Below, piece after piece: positions 42,953-50,943 of a stretch of 64,000 bases of DNA. Numbering within the stretch: the first letter of the stretch is position 1; each line of letters starts with the position of its first letter. The position numbers were made by a program, and so were the translations under genes. Source of the DNA: Hymenobacter sp. UV11 (GTDB taxonomy: Bacteria; Bacteroidota; Bacteroidia; Cytophagales; Hymenobacteraceae); the NCBI RefSeq assembly GCF_004684095.1, contig NZ_SRII01000001.1, positions 186,001 through 250,000 on the forward strand, read 5' to 3'. The notes under the pieces were generated by a model. It had not been told where the DNA came from. It searched no databases and saw only the letters and a list, made by a program, of their open reading frames with translations.

Positions 42953-44242
42953 ATGCGCTACGGTCCCATCGCCCCCGAGCTGTTTATCGAAAATCGCCGC
43001 CGCTTCCGCCAGCTGCTGCCGCCGCAGTCGCTGGCCATTTTCAACGCCAACGACATTCTGCCCACCAACGCCGACGGCACGCTGGCCCTCAAGCAGAATA
43101 CCGATATATTCTACCTGAGCGGGGTAGACCAGGAGGAAAGCATCCTCGTCATCTGCCCCGACGCGGCGCTCGAAAAGCACCGCGAGATATTATTTCTCAA
43201 GGAGACTTCCGAGCACATCTTGGTGTGGGAAGGCTATAAGCTGACCAAGGACGAGGCCAAGGCCGTGTCGGGCGTGCCCACCATCATGTGGCTGGAGCAG
43301 TTTCCGGCCGTGCTGGCGGCGCTCATGAACGAGGCCGAGTACGTGTACCTCAACTCGAACGAGCACATTCGCTCGGTGGTGGAAGTCGAAACCCGCGACG
43401 CCCGCTTTATCAAGGACTTGCAGCGGCGCTACCCCCTGCACCAGTACCGCCGCGCCGCCAAGCTCACGCACCAGCTGCGCGCCATCAAGAGCCCCGAGGA
43501 AATCCGGCTGATGCGCCGCGCCTGCGAGATTACCGGCAACGCCTTCCGGCGCCTGCTGGGCTTCGTGAAGCCCGGCGTGTGGGAATACGAGATTGAGGCC
43601 GAGATTCTGCACGAGTTCGTGAAAAGTGGCTCGCGCGGGCCGGCCTATACTAGCATTATCGGCAGCGGCGAAAGCGCCACCATTCTGCACTACATCAGCA
43701 ACGACCGCCAGTGCCAGGACGGCGACGTGCTGCTAATGGACTTCGGCGCTGAGTACGCTAATTACGCCGCCGACCTTTCGCGCAGCATTCCGGTCAACGG
43801 CACCTTCTCGCCGCGCCAGCGCCAGGTGTACGAGGCCGTGCTGCGGGTTTTCAAATTTGCCAAAACCCAGCTCGTAGTTGGCAATGAAATTGAGGCGTAC
43901 CACAAAGCCGTGGGCGCCACGATGGAGCAGGAGCTGATTAAGCTGGACCTGCTGAAAGCTGATGACGTGAAGAACCAGGACCCCGACGCGCCGCTCTACA
44001 AGCAGTATTTCCCGCACGGCACCAGCCACTACCTGGGCCTCGACGTGCACGACGTGGGCTACAAGTACCGCAAGTTCGAGGCCGGCATGGTGTACACCAA
44101 CGAGCCGGGCATCTATATCCGCGAGGAAAAGCTGGGCATCCGCCTCGAAAACGACATCCTCCTCACGCCCACCGGCAACGAGGACCTGATGGCCAATATC
44201 CCGCTGGAGCTGGCTGACATTGAGCGCTTAATGAAGGGGTAG
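42953..44242 (+). CDS. Xaa-Pro aminopeptidase (M24B family)
   Basis: A 429-residue metallopeptidase that removes N-terminal residues next to proline. Residues about 1-170 form the creatinase/aminopeptidase P N-domain. The pita-bread catalytic domain follows (about 180-420), with metal ligands in MDFGAEY (Asp), ADLSRS (Asp), HGTSHYLGLDVHD (His), TNEPGIY (Glu) and RLENDIL (Glu). All five are intact. The protein is cytoplasmic, with no signal. It is divergent from the PAP2 gene. A family A inverted repeat follows the stop after 5 bases. Confidence 0.93.
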   Translation: MRYGPIAPELFIENRRRFRQLLPPQSLAIFNANDILPTNADGTLALKQNTDIFYLSGVDQEESILVICPDAALEKHREILFLKETSEHILVWEGYKLTKDEAKAVSGVPTIMWLEQFPAVLAALMNEAEYVYLNSNEHIRSVVEVETRDARFIKDLQRRYPLHQYRRAAKLTHQLRAIKSPEEIRLMRRACEITGNAFRRLLGFVKPGVWEYEIEAEILHEFVKSGSRGPAYTSIIGSGESATILHYISNDRQCQDGDVLLMDFGAEYANYAADLSRSIPVNGTFSPRQRQVYEAVLRVFKFAKTQLVVGNEIEAYHKAVGATMEQELIKLDLLKADDVKNQDPDAPLYKQYFPHGTSHYLGLDVHDVGYKYRKFEAGMVYTNEPGIYIREEKLGIRLENDILLTPTGNEDLMANIPLELADIERLMKG

Positions 44243-44247
44243 GGCCG

Positions 44248-44374
44248 TTTGTCATTGCGAGCGCAACGAAGTGGAGCGCGGCAATCTTTCCTTGCCATTA
44301 GGATTACTAACCTAATGATGCGAACAACCAAGAAAGATTGCCGCGCTCCACTTCGTTGCGCTCGCAATGACAAA
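44248..44374. repeat. Intergenic inverted repeat, family A copy 3
   Basis: Perfect 42-bp arms (44248-44289 and 44333-44374), starting TTTGTCATTGCGAGCGCAAC. The spacer has its own nested stem CATTAGG/CCTAATG. It lies between the 3' ends of convergent genes and closely matches the copy at 626-720. Confidence 0.9.
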
Positions 44375-44382
44375 TGGGCCTG

Positions 44383-45174
44383 TTACTTTGCCCGGCGAAA
44401 CAATAGCAAATGCTGCTGGGGTAGGGTTTCGCGTACCTCCACAAACTCCAGCCCGATGGCGGACATTTCCTTGCGGGCCTGCGCCACCGTCATTTTATGA
44501 ATCGCCTTAATGGGTACGTTAGGGTCCTCGGCGCGGTATTCTACCAGGGCCAGGCGGCCGGTGCCGGGCCGCAGCGCCTTGCGAATGGCCAGGCCCATCT
44601 CGCGGGGCTTATCAAACTCGTGGTAAGCATCCACGATGAGCACAACATCAACGACCCCGTCGGGCAGGTGCGGGTTGCTGGTGGTGCCCAGCACGGGCTC
44701 CACATTGCGCAGGCCGTTTTTGGCCTGGCGCTGCTTGAGTTCGGCTATCATTTCGGGTTGAATATCGACGGCCAGCACACGGCCCTGCGGCACCAGTGGC
44801 GCCAACTGAAACGAGAAAAATCCCGTGCCCGCGCCAATATCGGCCACCGTGTCGGTGGGCTTGAGGTGCAACTCTTTGATGAGCGTGGCGGTGCCTTCCT
44901 CCTGGCTGCGCTCGTCGCGCTCCAGCCAGTCGGCGCCCTCGTGGCCCATCACGTGGGCAATTTGCCGGCCCTGGTAGTAGCGGCCAATGCCGTTGGGGTC
45001 GCGGGCCGGGCGGCTTTGGTAGCCCTGCGAGTCGGGCGGGCGGCTGGCATTGGTGATAGCATCGGCCCGAAAGCTAGTTCGGCCCGCCACGTTCGACTCT
45101 ATGGGCAGCTGTGTGCAGGCAGCCACGGTCATCAGGGTTCCCATGCCTACCCACAGTACTACGGCGTGTCTCAT
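44383..45174 (-). CDS. SAM-dependent methyltransferase with lipoprotein signal
   Basis: A 263-residue class I methyltransferase. Residues about 95-260 hold the Rossmann core: VADIGAGTGFFSFQLA (SAM-binding motif I), LAVDIQPEMIAELK, and VVLIVDAYHEFDKP, then LVEYRAEDP. Unusually, the N-terminus MRHAVVLWVGMGTLMTVAAC is a lipoprotein signal with lipobox VAAC, followed by a Pro/Arg-rich linker. The conserved IAHVMGHEGADWLER block before the core marks a family known to me with signal peptides in other bacteria. Since SAM is not expected outside the cytoplasm, its real location and substrate are open questions. Confidence 0.82.
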   Translation of the reverse strand: MRHAVVLWVGMGTLMTVAACTQLPIESNVAGRTSFRADAITNASRPPDSQGYQSRPARDPNGIGRYYQGRQIAHVMGHEGADWLERDERSQEEGTATLIKELHLKPTDTVADIGAGTGFFSFQLAPLVPQGRVLAVDIQPEMIAELKQRQAKNGLRNVEPVLGTTSNPHLPDGVVDVVLIVDAYHEFDKPREMGLAIRKALRPGTGRLALVEYRAEDPNVPIKAIHKMTVAQARKEMSAIGLEFVEVRETLPQQHLLLFRRAK

Positions 45175-45364
45175 AACTAGCAATATGGTCAATAAAGTAG
45201 GTTTCTGCCCGCTGCACAACAACCGAAAGCTCCCTGTCGTTCAGCAGTGAGGAAGGGGTAGCGCGGCTCGAAAGTAAAAAAAATAAGCTCACCAGTCAGC
45301 CAAATCTGTTTCTACAACGTAATCGGGTCACAATTCTTTCATTCACCATTTTGCTTTTCACCTT

Positions 45365-45985
45365 ATGCAAAATCTGACTTCTACTTTGGGCCGCCTCGCG
45401 GTAGTCCTAACCAGTGCCTTAGCTCTTAGCTCCTGCAGCCGCGCTGAATACGCTTTTCTGCCCAAATCAGCCTCCTACCTAGGCACTACCACTGCCGCTT
45501 CTAAAGCCCGCGTAGCCACTGCACCCGTTGCTACCCCCGCTCAGGAGGCCCAAGCGCCTGCCGCCGCTCCCGTGGCCCAAGCGCCTGCTGTAGCCCCCGA
45601 GATTGTGGTCGCTACGGCTCCCATAGCCCCGCGCGCCGCCAAGGTAGAGGCGCCTACCCCCCAAGCGCAGGCTGAAGTCGCCGTTGCGCCCGAAGCTGCC
45701 ATGGTCGCCGCGCCGGCTCCGCAGAAGCTAAACTTGGTGCAGCGTATGGCGCTGGCCAAAGTTACCAAGAAGCTCAACAAGCTGGCTACTAAGTCGCCCC
45801 AGTTCAAGCAGGGCGATAACACGGCGCACACGGCTCGCGTTAGCGGCAACCTGCGTATCGGTCTTATTCTCCTATTAATAGGTTTGCTCCTGTCGATATT
45901 TGGTGGTGCAATCGGCTTTATTGGCTTTATCATCGCCCTTATTGGTGTAGTCTTCCTCGTGCTCTGGCTGCTAGACGAGTTGTAA
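45365..45985 (+). CDS. Lipoprotein with Ala/Pro-rich linker and two membrane helices
   Basis: A 206-residue protein. The signal peptide ends ALSSC. The mature start CSRAEYAFLPKSASYLGTT matches the TM2 lipoprotein at 28481-29080 in its SSCSR, aromatic and YLG positions. Residues about 45-120 are a low-complexity Ala/Pro/Val linker. A basic amphipathic segment (LVQRMALAKVTKKLNKLA) leads to two close hydrophobic helices (IGLILLLIGLLLSIFGGAIG and FIGFIIALIGVVFLVLWLL). It has no enzyme motif. The two genes probably belong to one lineage-specific lipoprotein family with exchangeable C-termini. Function unknown. Confidence 0.75.
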   Translation: MQNLTSTLGRLAVVLTSALALSSCSRAEYAFLPKSASYLGTTTAASKARVATAPVATPAQEAQAPAAAPVAQAPAVAPEIVVATAPIAPRAAKVEAPTPQAQAEVAVAPEAAMVAAPAPQKLNLVQRMALAKVTKKLNKLATKSPQFKQGDNTAHTARVSGNLRIGLILLLIGLLLSIFGGAIGFIGFIIALIGVVFLVLWLLDEL

Positions 45986-46009
45986 GCGCCTCGCTGGCCT
46001 ACCTCCTAC

Positions 46010-46050
46010 AAAAAGCCCCTGCCGCATTGAGTGCGGCAGGGGCTTTTTGC
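46010..46050. terminator. Bidirectional terminator
   Basis: A perfect 17-bp stem (46010-46026 with 46032-46048) with a 5-nt loop and T-run between convergent genes. Confidence 0.92.
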
Positions 46051-46087
46051 TGTTTAGTTGACCAATCGCGAGCGGAAAAGCCGGGCG

Positions 46088-48634
46088 CTACATCGGGTCC
46101 ACATCCACTACCAGCCGAGCCTGGCGGTACTCTTTCTGGTCGCGCACCACATCGAGGGCGGCGCAAATGGCCAGCTTGGCCGCCTTCAGCACCGTGTGTT
46201 CACGGCTGAGCTTGATGACGATTTCCTGCAAAAAGAAATTGCGAATGCGGAAGATGTACGGCGCCTCCGGCCCCAGCACCGGGCCACGGCCGAGGCGGTC
46301 GGCCAGTTCCTGGGTGAGCAGGATGGCCGCCTTCTGGGCCAGTTCCTGGTCCATGTGCTTCACCGTCAGCTTTATCATGCGGGCGAAAGGCGGGTACTCG
46401 TGTTCGCGCCGCTGGGTTATCTCGTACTCATAAAATTCGAGGTAGTCGTTGCGAATGACTTTGTCGAAAATGACCTGGGTAGGGTCGCCGGTCTGAATTA
46501 ATACCTTGCCTTTCTTGCCCTTGCGCCCGGCCCGGCCGCTCACCTGCACAAACATCTGGTAGGCACGCTCGTGGGCCCGGTAGTCAGGGTAGTGAATAAT
46601 GGCGTCGGCGTTGACGATGCCCACCAGGCTCACGTTTTCGAAGTCGAGACCCTTGGTCACCATCTGAGTGCCCACCAGCACGTTGGTTTTTTGCTGCTCG
46701 AAGTCGCCGATAATCTGCTGGTAGGCGTTTTTGGCGCGGGTCGTGTCGAGGTCCATGCGCTGTACGTTGGCCTGCGGCAGCATGATTTTGAGGTCGTCCT
46801 CCAGCTTCTCGGTGCCGAAGCCCTGGGTGCGCAGCGCCCGCGAGCCACAGGCCGGGCACTGGGTAGGCATGACCTCGTGGTAGCCACAGTAGTGGCAGCG
46901 CAGCTCGTGGGCGTGCTTGTGATAGCTCAGGCTCACGGCGCAGCTCTGGCACTTGGGAATGTAGCCGCAGTCGTTGCACTCCGTGACCGGCGCGTAGCCG
47001 CGCCGGTTCTGAAACAGGATAACCTGCTCATTCTGCGCGATTTTGCTTTCCATCGCGTTCAGCAAATCGGCCGAGAAGTGGTTATGCATCTTCTTCTCGG
47101 CGCGCAGCTTGCGGGTGTCAATCAGCTCAATCTCAGGCATGCCCGCCTCGCCGAAGCGCTTGCTGAGCGTGACCAGCCCGTAGCGGCCCTGCCGGGCCAT
47201 GTAGTAGGTTTCCACAGCCGGCGTGGCCGAGCCCAGCAGTACCTTGGCACCCTGGAAGTTACCCATCATCAGGGCCACCTCGCGGGCGTTGTAGCGCGGG
47301 GCGGGGTCATACTGTTTGTAGGAGCTTTCGTGCTCCTCGTCCACAATGATGAGCGACAGATTATCAAACGGCAGAAACACTGCCGAGCGCACGCCCACCA
47401 CCACCTGGAAGCGGCCCGATAGCACGCCATTCCACACCTCTACCCGCTCATTATCGGAGAACTTAGAGTGGTACACGCCCAGCCGCGAGCCGAACACGCG
47501 CATCAGCCGGGTCACAATCTGGGCCGTGAGGGCAATTTCGGGCAGCAGGTACAGCACCTGCCCGCCGCCATCCAACGCGTTGCGAATGAGGTCGATGTAA
47601 ATCTCCGTCTTGCCCGAGCCCGTGACACCGTGCAGCAGCACGATATTTTGCTGGTCAAAAAGGGTCATCACCTCGTCGCGGGCTACTACTTGCGCCTCAT
47701 TGAGCTGGTAGGGCATCTGGGCCACCGGGTTTTCATCGAGCGGAAAACGCGACACAATCTGGTCGAACTGCTCCAGAATACCATTCTTAATCAACGTGTT
47801 CACTGCCGAGGCCGACAGGTGAGGTGAGCTAGTGAGATAGGCTTTTTCGATGCCCAGGTGGTTGAGGTGCTCATTGTGGTGCACCGGCACGCGCTGCAAA
47901 TACTTCAATAGCACGTCCACCTGCTTGGGCTTGCTGGCCAGGTCCTCAAAGAGCCGCTCCACGGCACCAGTGCTCACGTAGTGGTGGGCCAGCCGAACCT
48001 TCTTCAGCACCTTAGGCGAATACTTGTCCGACATTTGCTCAAACAGAAAGATAATATCCTTCTGCATCAGCGATTTAATGACCTTGTGAAACGACGCGAT
48101 GCCCAGTAGGTCGCCCACTTCAGTGAACGTCAGCGCCTTGCCGTCCTCCGTGCGCAGGTTGTCCACGATGCGCTGTTCCTTCTCATCGAGGGGGTAGGGG
48201 CTGCCCTCATTCAGGTACGCCGGGTGCAGCTGAATGCGCGACTCAGAACTGAGCTTGAGCGCAGCCGGCAGCGCGGCATTTATCACCTCGCCCAACGTGC
48301 AGAGGTAATATTCGGCTATCCAGCGAAATAGCTTGAGCTGCGGCTGCGTCACGACGGGCGCATCGTCGATAAACTCCAGAATATACTTGGCCTGGTAGTC
48401 TTTGGGCGGCGTTTCGTGTACGGCCGCTACAATGCAGCTCAGCGTGCGTTTGGCCCCAAACTGCACGATTACCCGCCCGCCTATTACCACGTTGTCGTTC
48501 AGCTCAAACGGTACCCGATAGGTATAGAGCTTGGGTAGCGGCAAGGGCAAAATCACGTCCACAAACAGCGTTACGCGGTCGGGCGTGGCCGCCGGGGCGG
48601 GGGTAGGAACAGCAAATTCGAAGGTAAGCGACAC
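46088..48634 (-). CDS. priA: Primosomal protein N' (replication restart helicase)
   Basis: An 848-residue superfamily 2 helicase that reloads the replisome at stalled forks. The N-terminal 3'-DNA-binding domain spans about 20-120 (ILPLPLPKLYTYRVP). Walker A is GVTGSGKTEIY (about 335), and motif II is DEEH in SLIIVDEEHESSYKQ. The zinc-binding block is CNDCGYIPKCQSC with CHYCGYHE and CPACGS, so eight cysteines are present. The helicase C-domain contains VSGRAGRKGKKGKV. Length is at the upper end for PriA, with an insertion near 165-290. It is a single gene between a terminator and a large inverted repeat. Confidence 0.96.
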   Translation of the reverse strand: MSLTFEFAVPTPAPAATPDRVTLFVDVILPLPLPKLYTYRVPFELNDNVVIGGRVIVQFGAKRTLSCIVAAVHETPPKDYQAKYILEFIDDAPVVTQPQLKLFRWIAEYYLCTLGEVINAALPAALKLSSESRIQLHPAYLNEGSPYPLDEKEQRIVDNLRTEDGKALTFTEVGDLLGIASFHKVIKSLMQKDIIFLFEQMSDKYSPKVLKKVRLAHHYVSTGAVERLFEDLASKPKQVDVLLKYLQRVPVHHNEHLNHLGIEKAYLTSSPHLSASAVNTLIKNGILEQFDQIVSRFPLDENPVAQMPYQLNEAQVVARDEVMTLFDQQNIVLLHGVTGSGKTEIYIDLIRNALDGGGQVLYLLPEIALTAQIVTRLMRVFGSRLGVYHSKFSDNERVEVWNGVLSGRFQVVVGVRSAVFLPFDNLSLIIVDEEHESSYKQYDPAPRYNAREVALMMGNFQGAKVLLGSATPAVETYYMARQGRYGLVTLSKRFGEAGMPEIELIDTRKLRAEKKMHNHFSADLLNAMESKIAQNEQVILFQNRRGYAPVTECNDCGYIPKCQSCAVSLSYHKHAHELRCHYCGYHEVMPTQCPACGSRALRTQGFGTEKLEDDLKIMLPQANVQRMDLDTTRAKNAYQQIIGDFEQQKTNVLVGTQMVTKGLDFENVSLVGIVNADAIIHYPDYRAHERAYQMFVQVSGRAGRKGKKGKVLIQTGDPTQVIFDKVIRNDYLEFYEYEITQRREHEYPPFARMIKLTVKHMDQELAQKAAILLTQELADRLGRGPVLGPEAPYIFRIRNFFLQEIVIKLSREHTVLKAAKLAICAALDVVRDQKEYRQARLVVDVDPM

Positions 48635-48681
48635 AGGAAACAGCTAGCAGCGGGCGAATAGTAAAGATAACCCCGCGGCAG

Positions 48682-48834
48682 GCGCTGGCCGCCGTTTAGC
48701 GCGAAGCGCGCAACGGCAGGCCGGAAAATGGAACGAGTCTCCAGACTCGGCAGGCAGGTTGGTTCCGCGAGTCAGAGACTCGTTCCACTTCCTGGCCTGC
48801 CGTTACGCGCTTCGCACTAAACGGCGGCCAGCAC
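48682..48834. repeat. Large intergenic inverted repeat, family C
   Basis: Arms of about 59 bp (48682-48740 and 48776-48834) with a few mismatches, several of which allow G-U pairs. They include GCTGGCCGCCGTTTAG and GGAACGAGTCT. A second short stem lies in the spacer. It lies between the start of priA and the end of the DUF255 gene. Confidence 0.85.
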
Positions 48835-48839
48835 TAGCG

Positions 48840-50885
48840 CTACTGCGCTAGCTGGGCCAGGGCCTCGGGCACAGTGTGTACCGGCAGTTGGCAGGCGCGG
48901 TCGCGGCACACGTAGAGCGTGGTTTGGTCGCCGCCGGTGCGGCCTTCAAGCAGGGGTAGGGCGCTGGCCGTAAGGCTGCCAGCCAGCACTTCATTAGGCA
49001 GAAAACGCTGGCTCAGTTGCGCCCGAAACGCCTCTGCTTCAGGGCCTGTGATGGCGATTTCGGCGCCCGGCCGTAGCAAGGCCACGTACAGGCTGGCCCA
49101 GTTGGTGAGATGCTGCGGCTCTTTGGCTACAAGTGCCTGCACCTGGCCCAGCATAGCCGTAGCTAGTGCTTGATAGTCAGTGTTTTCAAGGTGGCGGCCC
49201 AAACGCAGCAGGTTATGGGCCATCACTGAGTTAGAGCCGGGAATGACGTTATCGAACAATTCCTTTTTGCGGGCGATGAGCGGCTCGGCACTGGCATCGG
49301 TGTAAAAAAACTGCTGTTCGGTAGGGTCGAAGAAATTATCAAGCACGTAGGTCGTCAGCGCTTCCGCTTCGCGCAGCCAGCTCTCGGCAAAGGTTGCTTC
49401 GTAGAGGCTGATGTACGCTTCAATCACCAGCGCATAGTCTTCCAGAAAGCCGTTGATAGTGGCGCGGCCGTTCTTCCAGGTACGGTAGAGGCGTGGCCCG
49501 TCGCGCAGGTTGGCCTGCAAAAACTCGGCATTGCGCAGCGCCAAGTCTAGAAACTCCTGCTCACCAAACGCCCGGTAGGCGGCCAGCAGCCCGCTGAGCA
49601 TAAGCGCATTCCAGCCCGTTAGCACCTTGTCGTCGAGGCCCGGCCGCACGCGGTTGGCGCGGGCGGCCAGCAACTGTTTTTGCCAGCCGTGAATGAGCTT
49701 GGCCAACACGTGTGCCTCCAGCATGTGCTCAGTGGCAAAGTCAGCGTCCGACTGCCGACGGTGCAGAATGTTGTTGCCGTGCTCCCAGTTGCCGAGTCCT
49801 GTACATTGGTAGTAAGCCGCCGCCAGCGGCTCTTCCTCGCCCAAAACAGCCTGTAATTCTTCGCGCGTCCAGACGTAGAACTTGCCTTCCTCACCCTCAC
49901 TATCGGCGTCGAGCGACGAATAAAAGCCGCCCTCCGGGTTGGTCAGCTCGCGCCGCACCCAAGCCACAGTCTGCAAAACGACCTCGCGGTACAGCGGCTC
50001 CTGCGTCACCTGAAACGCCTCACTGTAGAGGCTCAGCAGCTGCCCATTGTCATACAGCATCTTCTCGAAATGCGGCACCAGCCACTCCGCATCGACCGAG
50101 TAGCGAGCCCAGCCGCCGCCCACCTGGTCATAAATACCGCCCCAGGCCATCTCGCGTAGCGTGAGGTTAACCTGATTCAAAATTTGCTGGCTGCCCGAAA
50201 TGTGGTGCGCCCGCAGCAAAAACCGCCAGATGCTGGGCATCGGAAACTTGGGCGCGCGGTTGGTGCCGCCGCGCTCCCGGTCAAAACGCTGGGCCAGATT
50301 ATAAGCCAGCAGCTTAAATTCTTCGTCGCTGACGGCCGTGCTCACCAGCTCGCGGGCCGCGCCATACTTCTCCAGCTCGCTCGCTCGCAGCACTTGCACG
50401 AAGCGCTCAGCCGAACCTTCCAGCTCGGCGCGGTGCTCACCGGCGTAGGCCTGGGCCACATTTTCGAGCAGCTTCACCCAGTTGCCGGGCGGGAAATAGG
50501 TGCCGCCGTAAAACGGCTTGGCCTCGGGCGTCAGCAGCACATTTAGCGGCCAGCCGCCCTGAATGCCCATCGCCTGCACCGCGTCCATATAAATCTGGTC
50601 CACATCGGGCCGCTCCTCCCGGTCTACTTTAATGCACACGAAATGCGCGTTCATCACCCGCGCTACCTGCTCATTCTCAAACGACTCGCGCTCCATCACG
50701 TGGCACCAGTGGCATGCCGCGTAGCCAATACTCACCAAAATGGGCTTTTGCTCGGCCTGGGCGCGCGCCAGCGCTTCTGGTCCCCACGGGTACCAGTCCA
50801 CTGGGTTGTGGGCGTGCTGGAGCAAATAGGGGCTGGTTTCGTGAGCCAGGCGGTTGGCAGCGGGGGTAGGGGAGGAGCTGGACAT
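48840..50885 (-). CDS. Thioredoxin-domain DUF255 protein (YyaL/SSP411-like)
   Basis: A 681-residue protein of the DUF255/YyaL family, which joins a thioredoxin-like N-terminal domain to an alpha/alpha-barrel like N-acylglucosamine 2-epimerases. It starts [20 protein letters not shown], matching the family opening [18 protein letters not shown]. The CHWCHVM motif (about 59-65) is the redox-like site. The toroid (about 180-650) includes [27 protein letters not shown]. The open frame upstream (86 codons) is the complement of the neighbouring gene's tail and is rejected. The cellular role is unclear even in known members. Confidence 0.9.
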   Translation of the reverse strand: MSSSSPTPAANRLAHETSPYLLQHAHNPVDWYPWGPEALARAQAEQKPILVSIGYAACHWCHVMERESFENEQVARVMNAHFVCIKVDREERPDVDQIYMDAVQAMGIQGGWPLNVLLTPEAKPFYGGTYFPPGNWVKLLENVAQAYAGEHRAELEGSAERFVQVLRASELEKYGAARELVSTAVSDEEFKLLAYNLAQRFDRERGGTNRAPKFPMPSIWRFLLRAHHISGSQQILNQVNLTLREMAWGGIYDQVGGGWARYSVDAEWLVPHFEKMLYDNGQLLSLYSEAFQVTQEPLYREVVLQTVAWVRRELTNPEGGFYSSLDADSEGEEGKFYVWTREELQAVLGEEEPLAAAYYQCTGLGNWEHGNNILHRRQSDADFATEHMLEAHVLAKLIHGWQKQLLAARANRVRPGLDDKVLTGWNALMLSGLLAAYRAFGEQEFLDLALRNAEFLQANLRDGPRLYRTWKNGRATINGFLEDYALVIEAYISLYEATFAESWLREAEALTTYVLDNFFDPTEQQFFYTDASAEPLIARKKELFDNVIPGSNSVMAHNLLRLGRHLENTDYQALATAMLGQVQALVAKEPQHLTNWASLYVALLRPGAEIAITGPEAEAFRAQLSQRFLPNEVLAGSLTASALPLLEGRTGGDQTTLYVCRDRACQLPVHTVPEALAQLAQ

Positions 50886-50910
50886 ACGTTTCGGAAGCGA
50901 CGGGTAAAAC

Positions 50911-50940
50911 AAAACCCAGCCGGCCGGGCTGGGTTTTGAA
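50911..50940 (-). terminator. Hairpin downstream of the GSCFA gene
   Basis: Stem AAAACCCAGCC with GGCTGGGTTTT (minus strand) overlaps the 3' side of the gene starting at 53112. It probably terminates that gene, before the DUF255 gene starts. Confidence 0.65.
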
Positions 50941-50943
50941 AAA

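Noticed and set aside
42830-43180. 117-codon N-terminal extension of the PAP2 phosphatase
   Set aside because: It overlaps the start of the M24 peptidase on the other strand, and the PAP2 domain is complete without it.
46571-47422. 283-codon plus-strand frame inside priA
   Set aside because: It is a shadow of conserved helicase motifs on the other strand.
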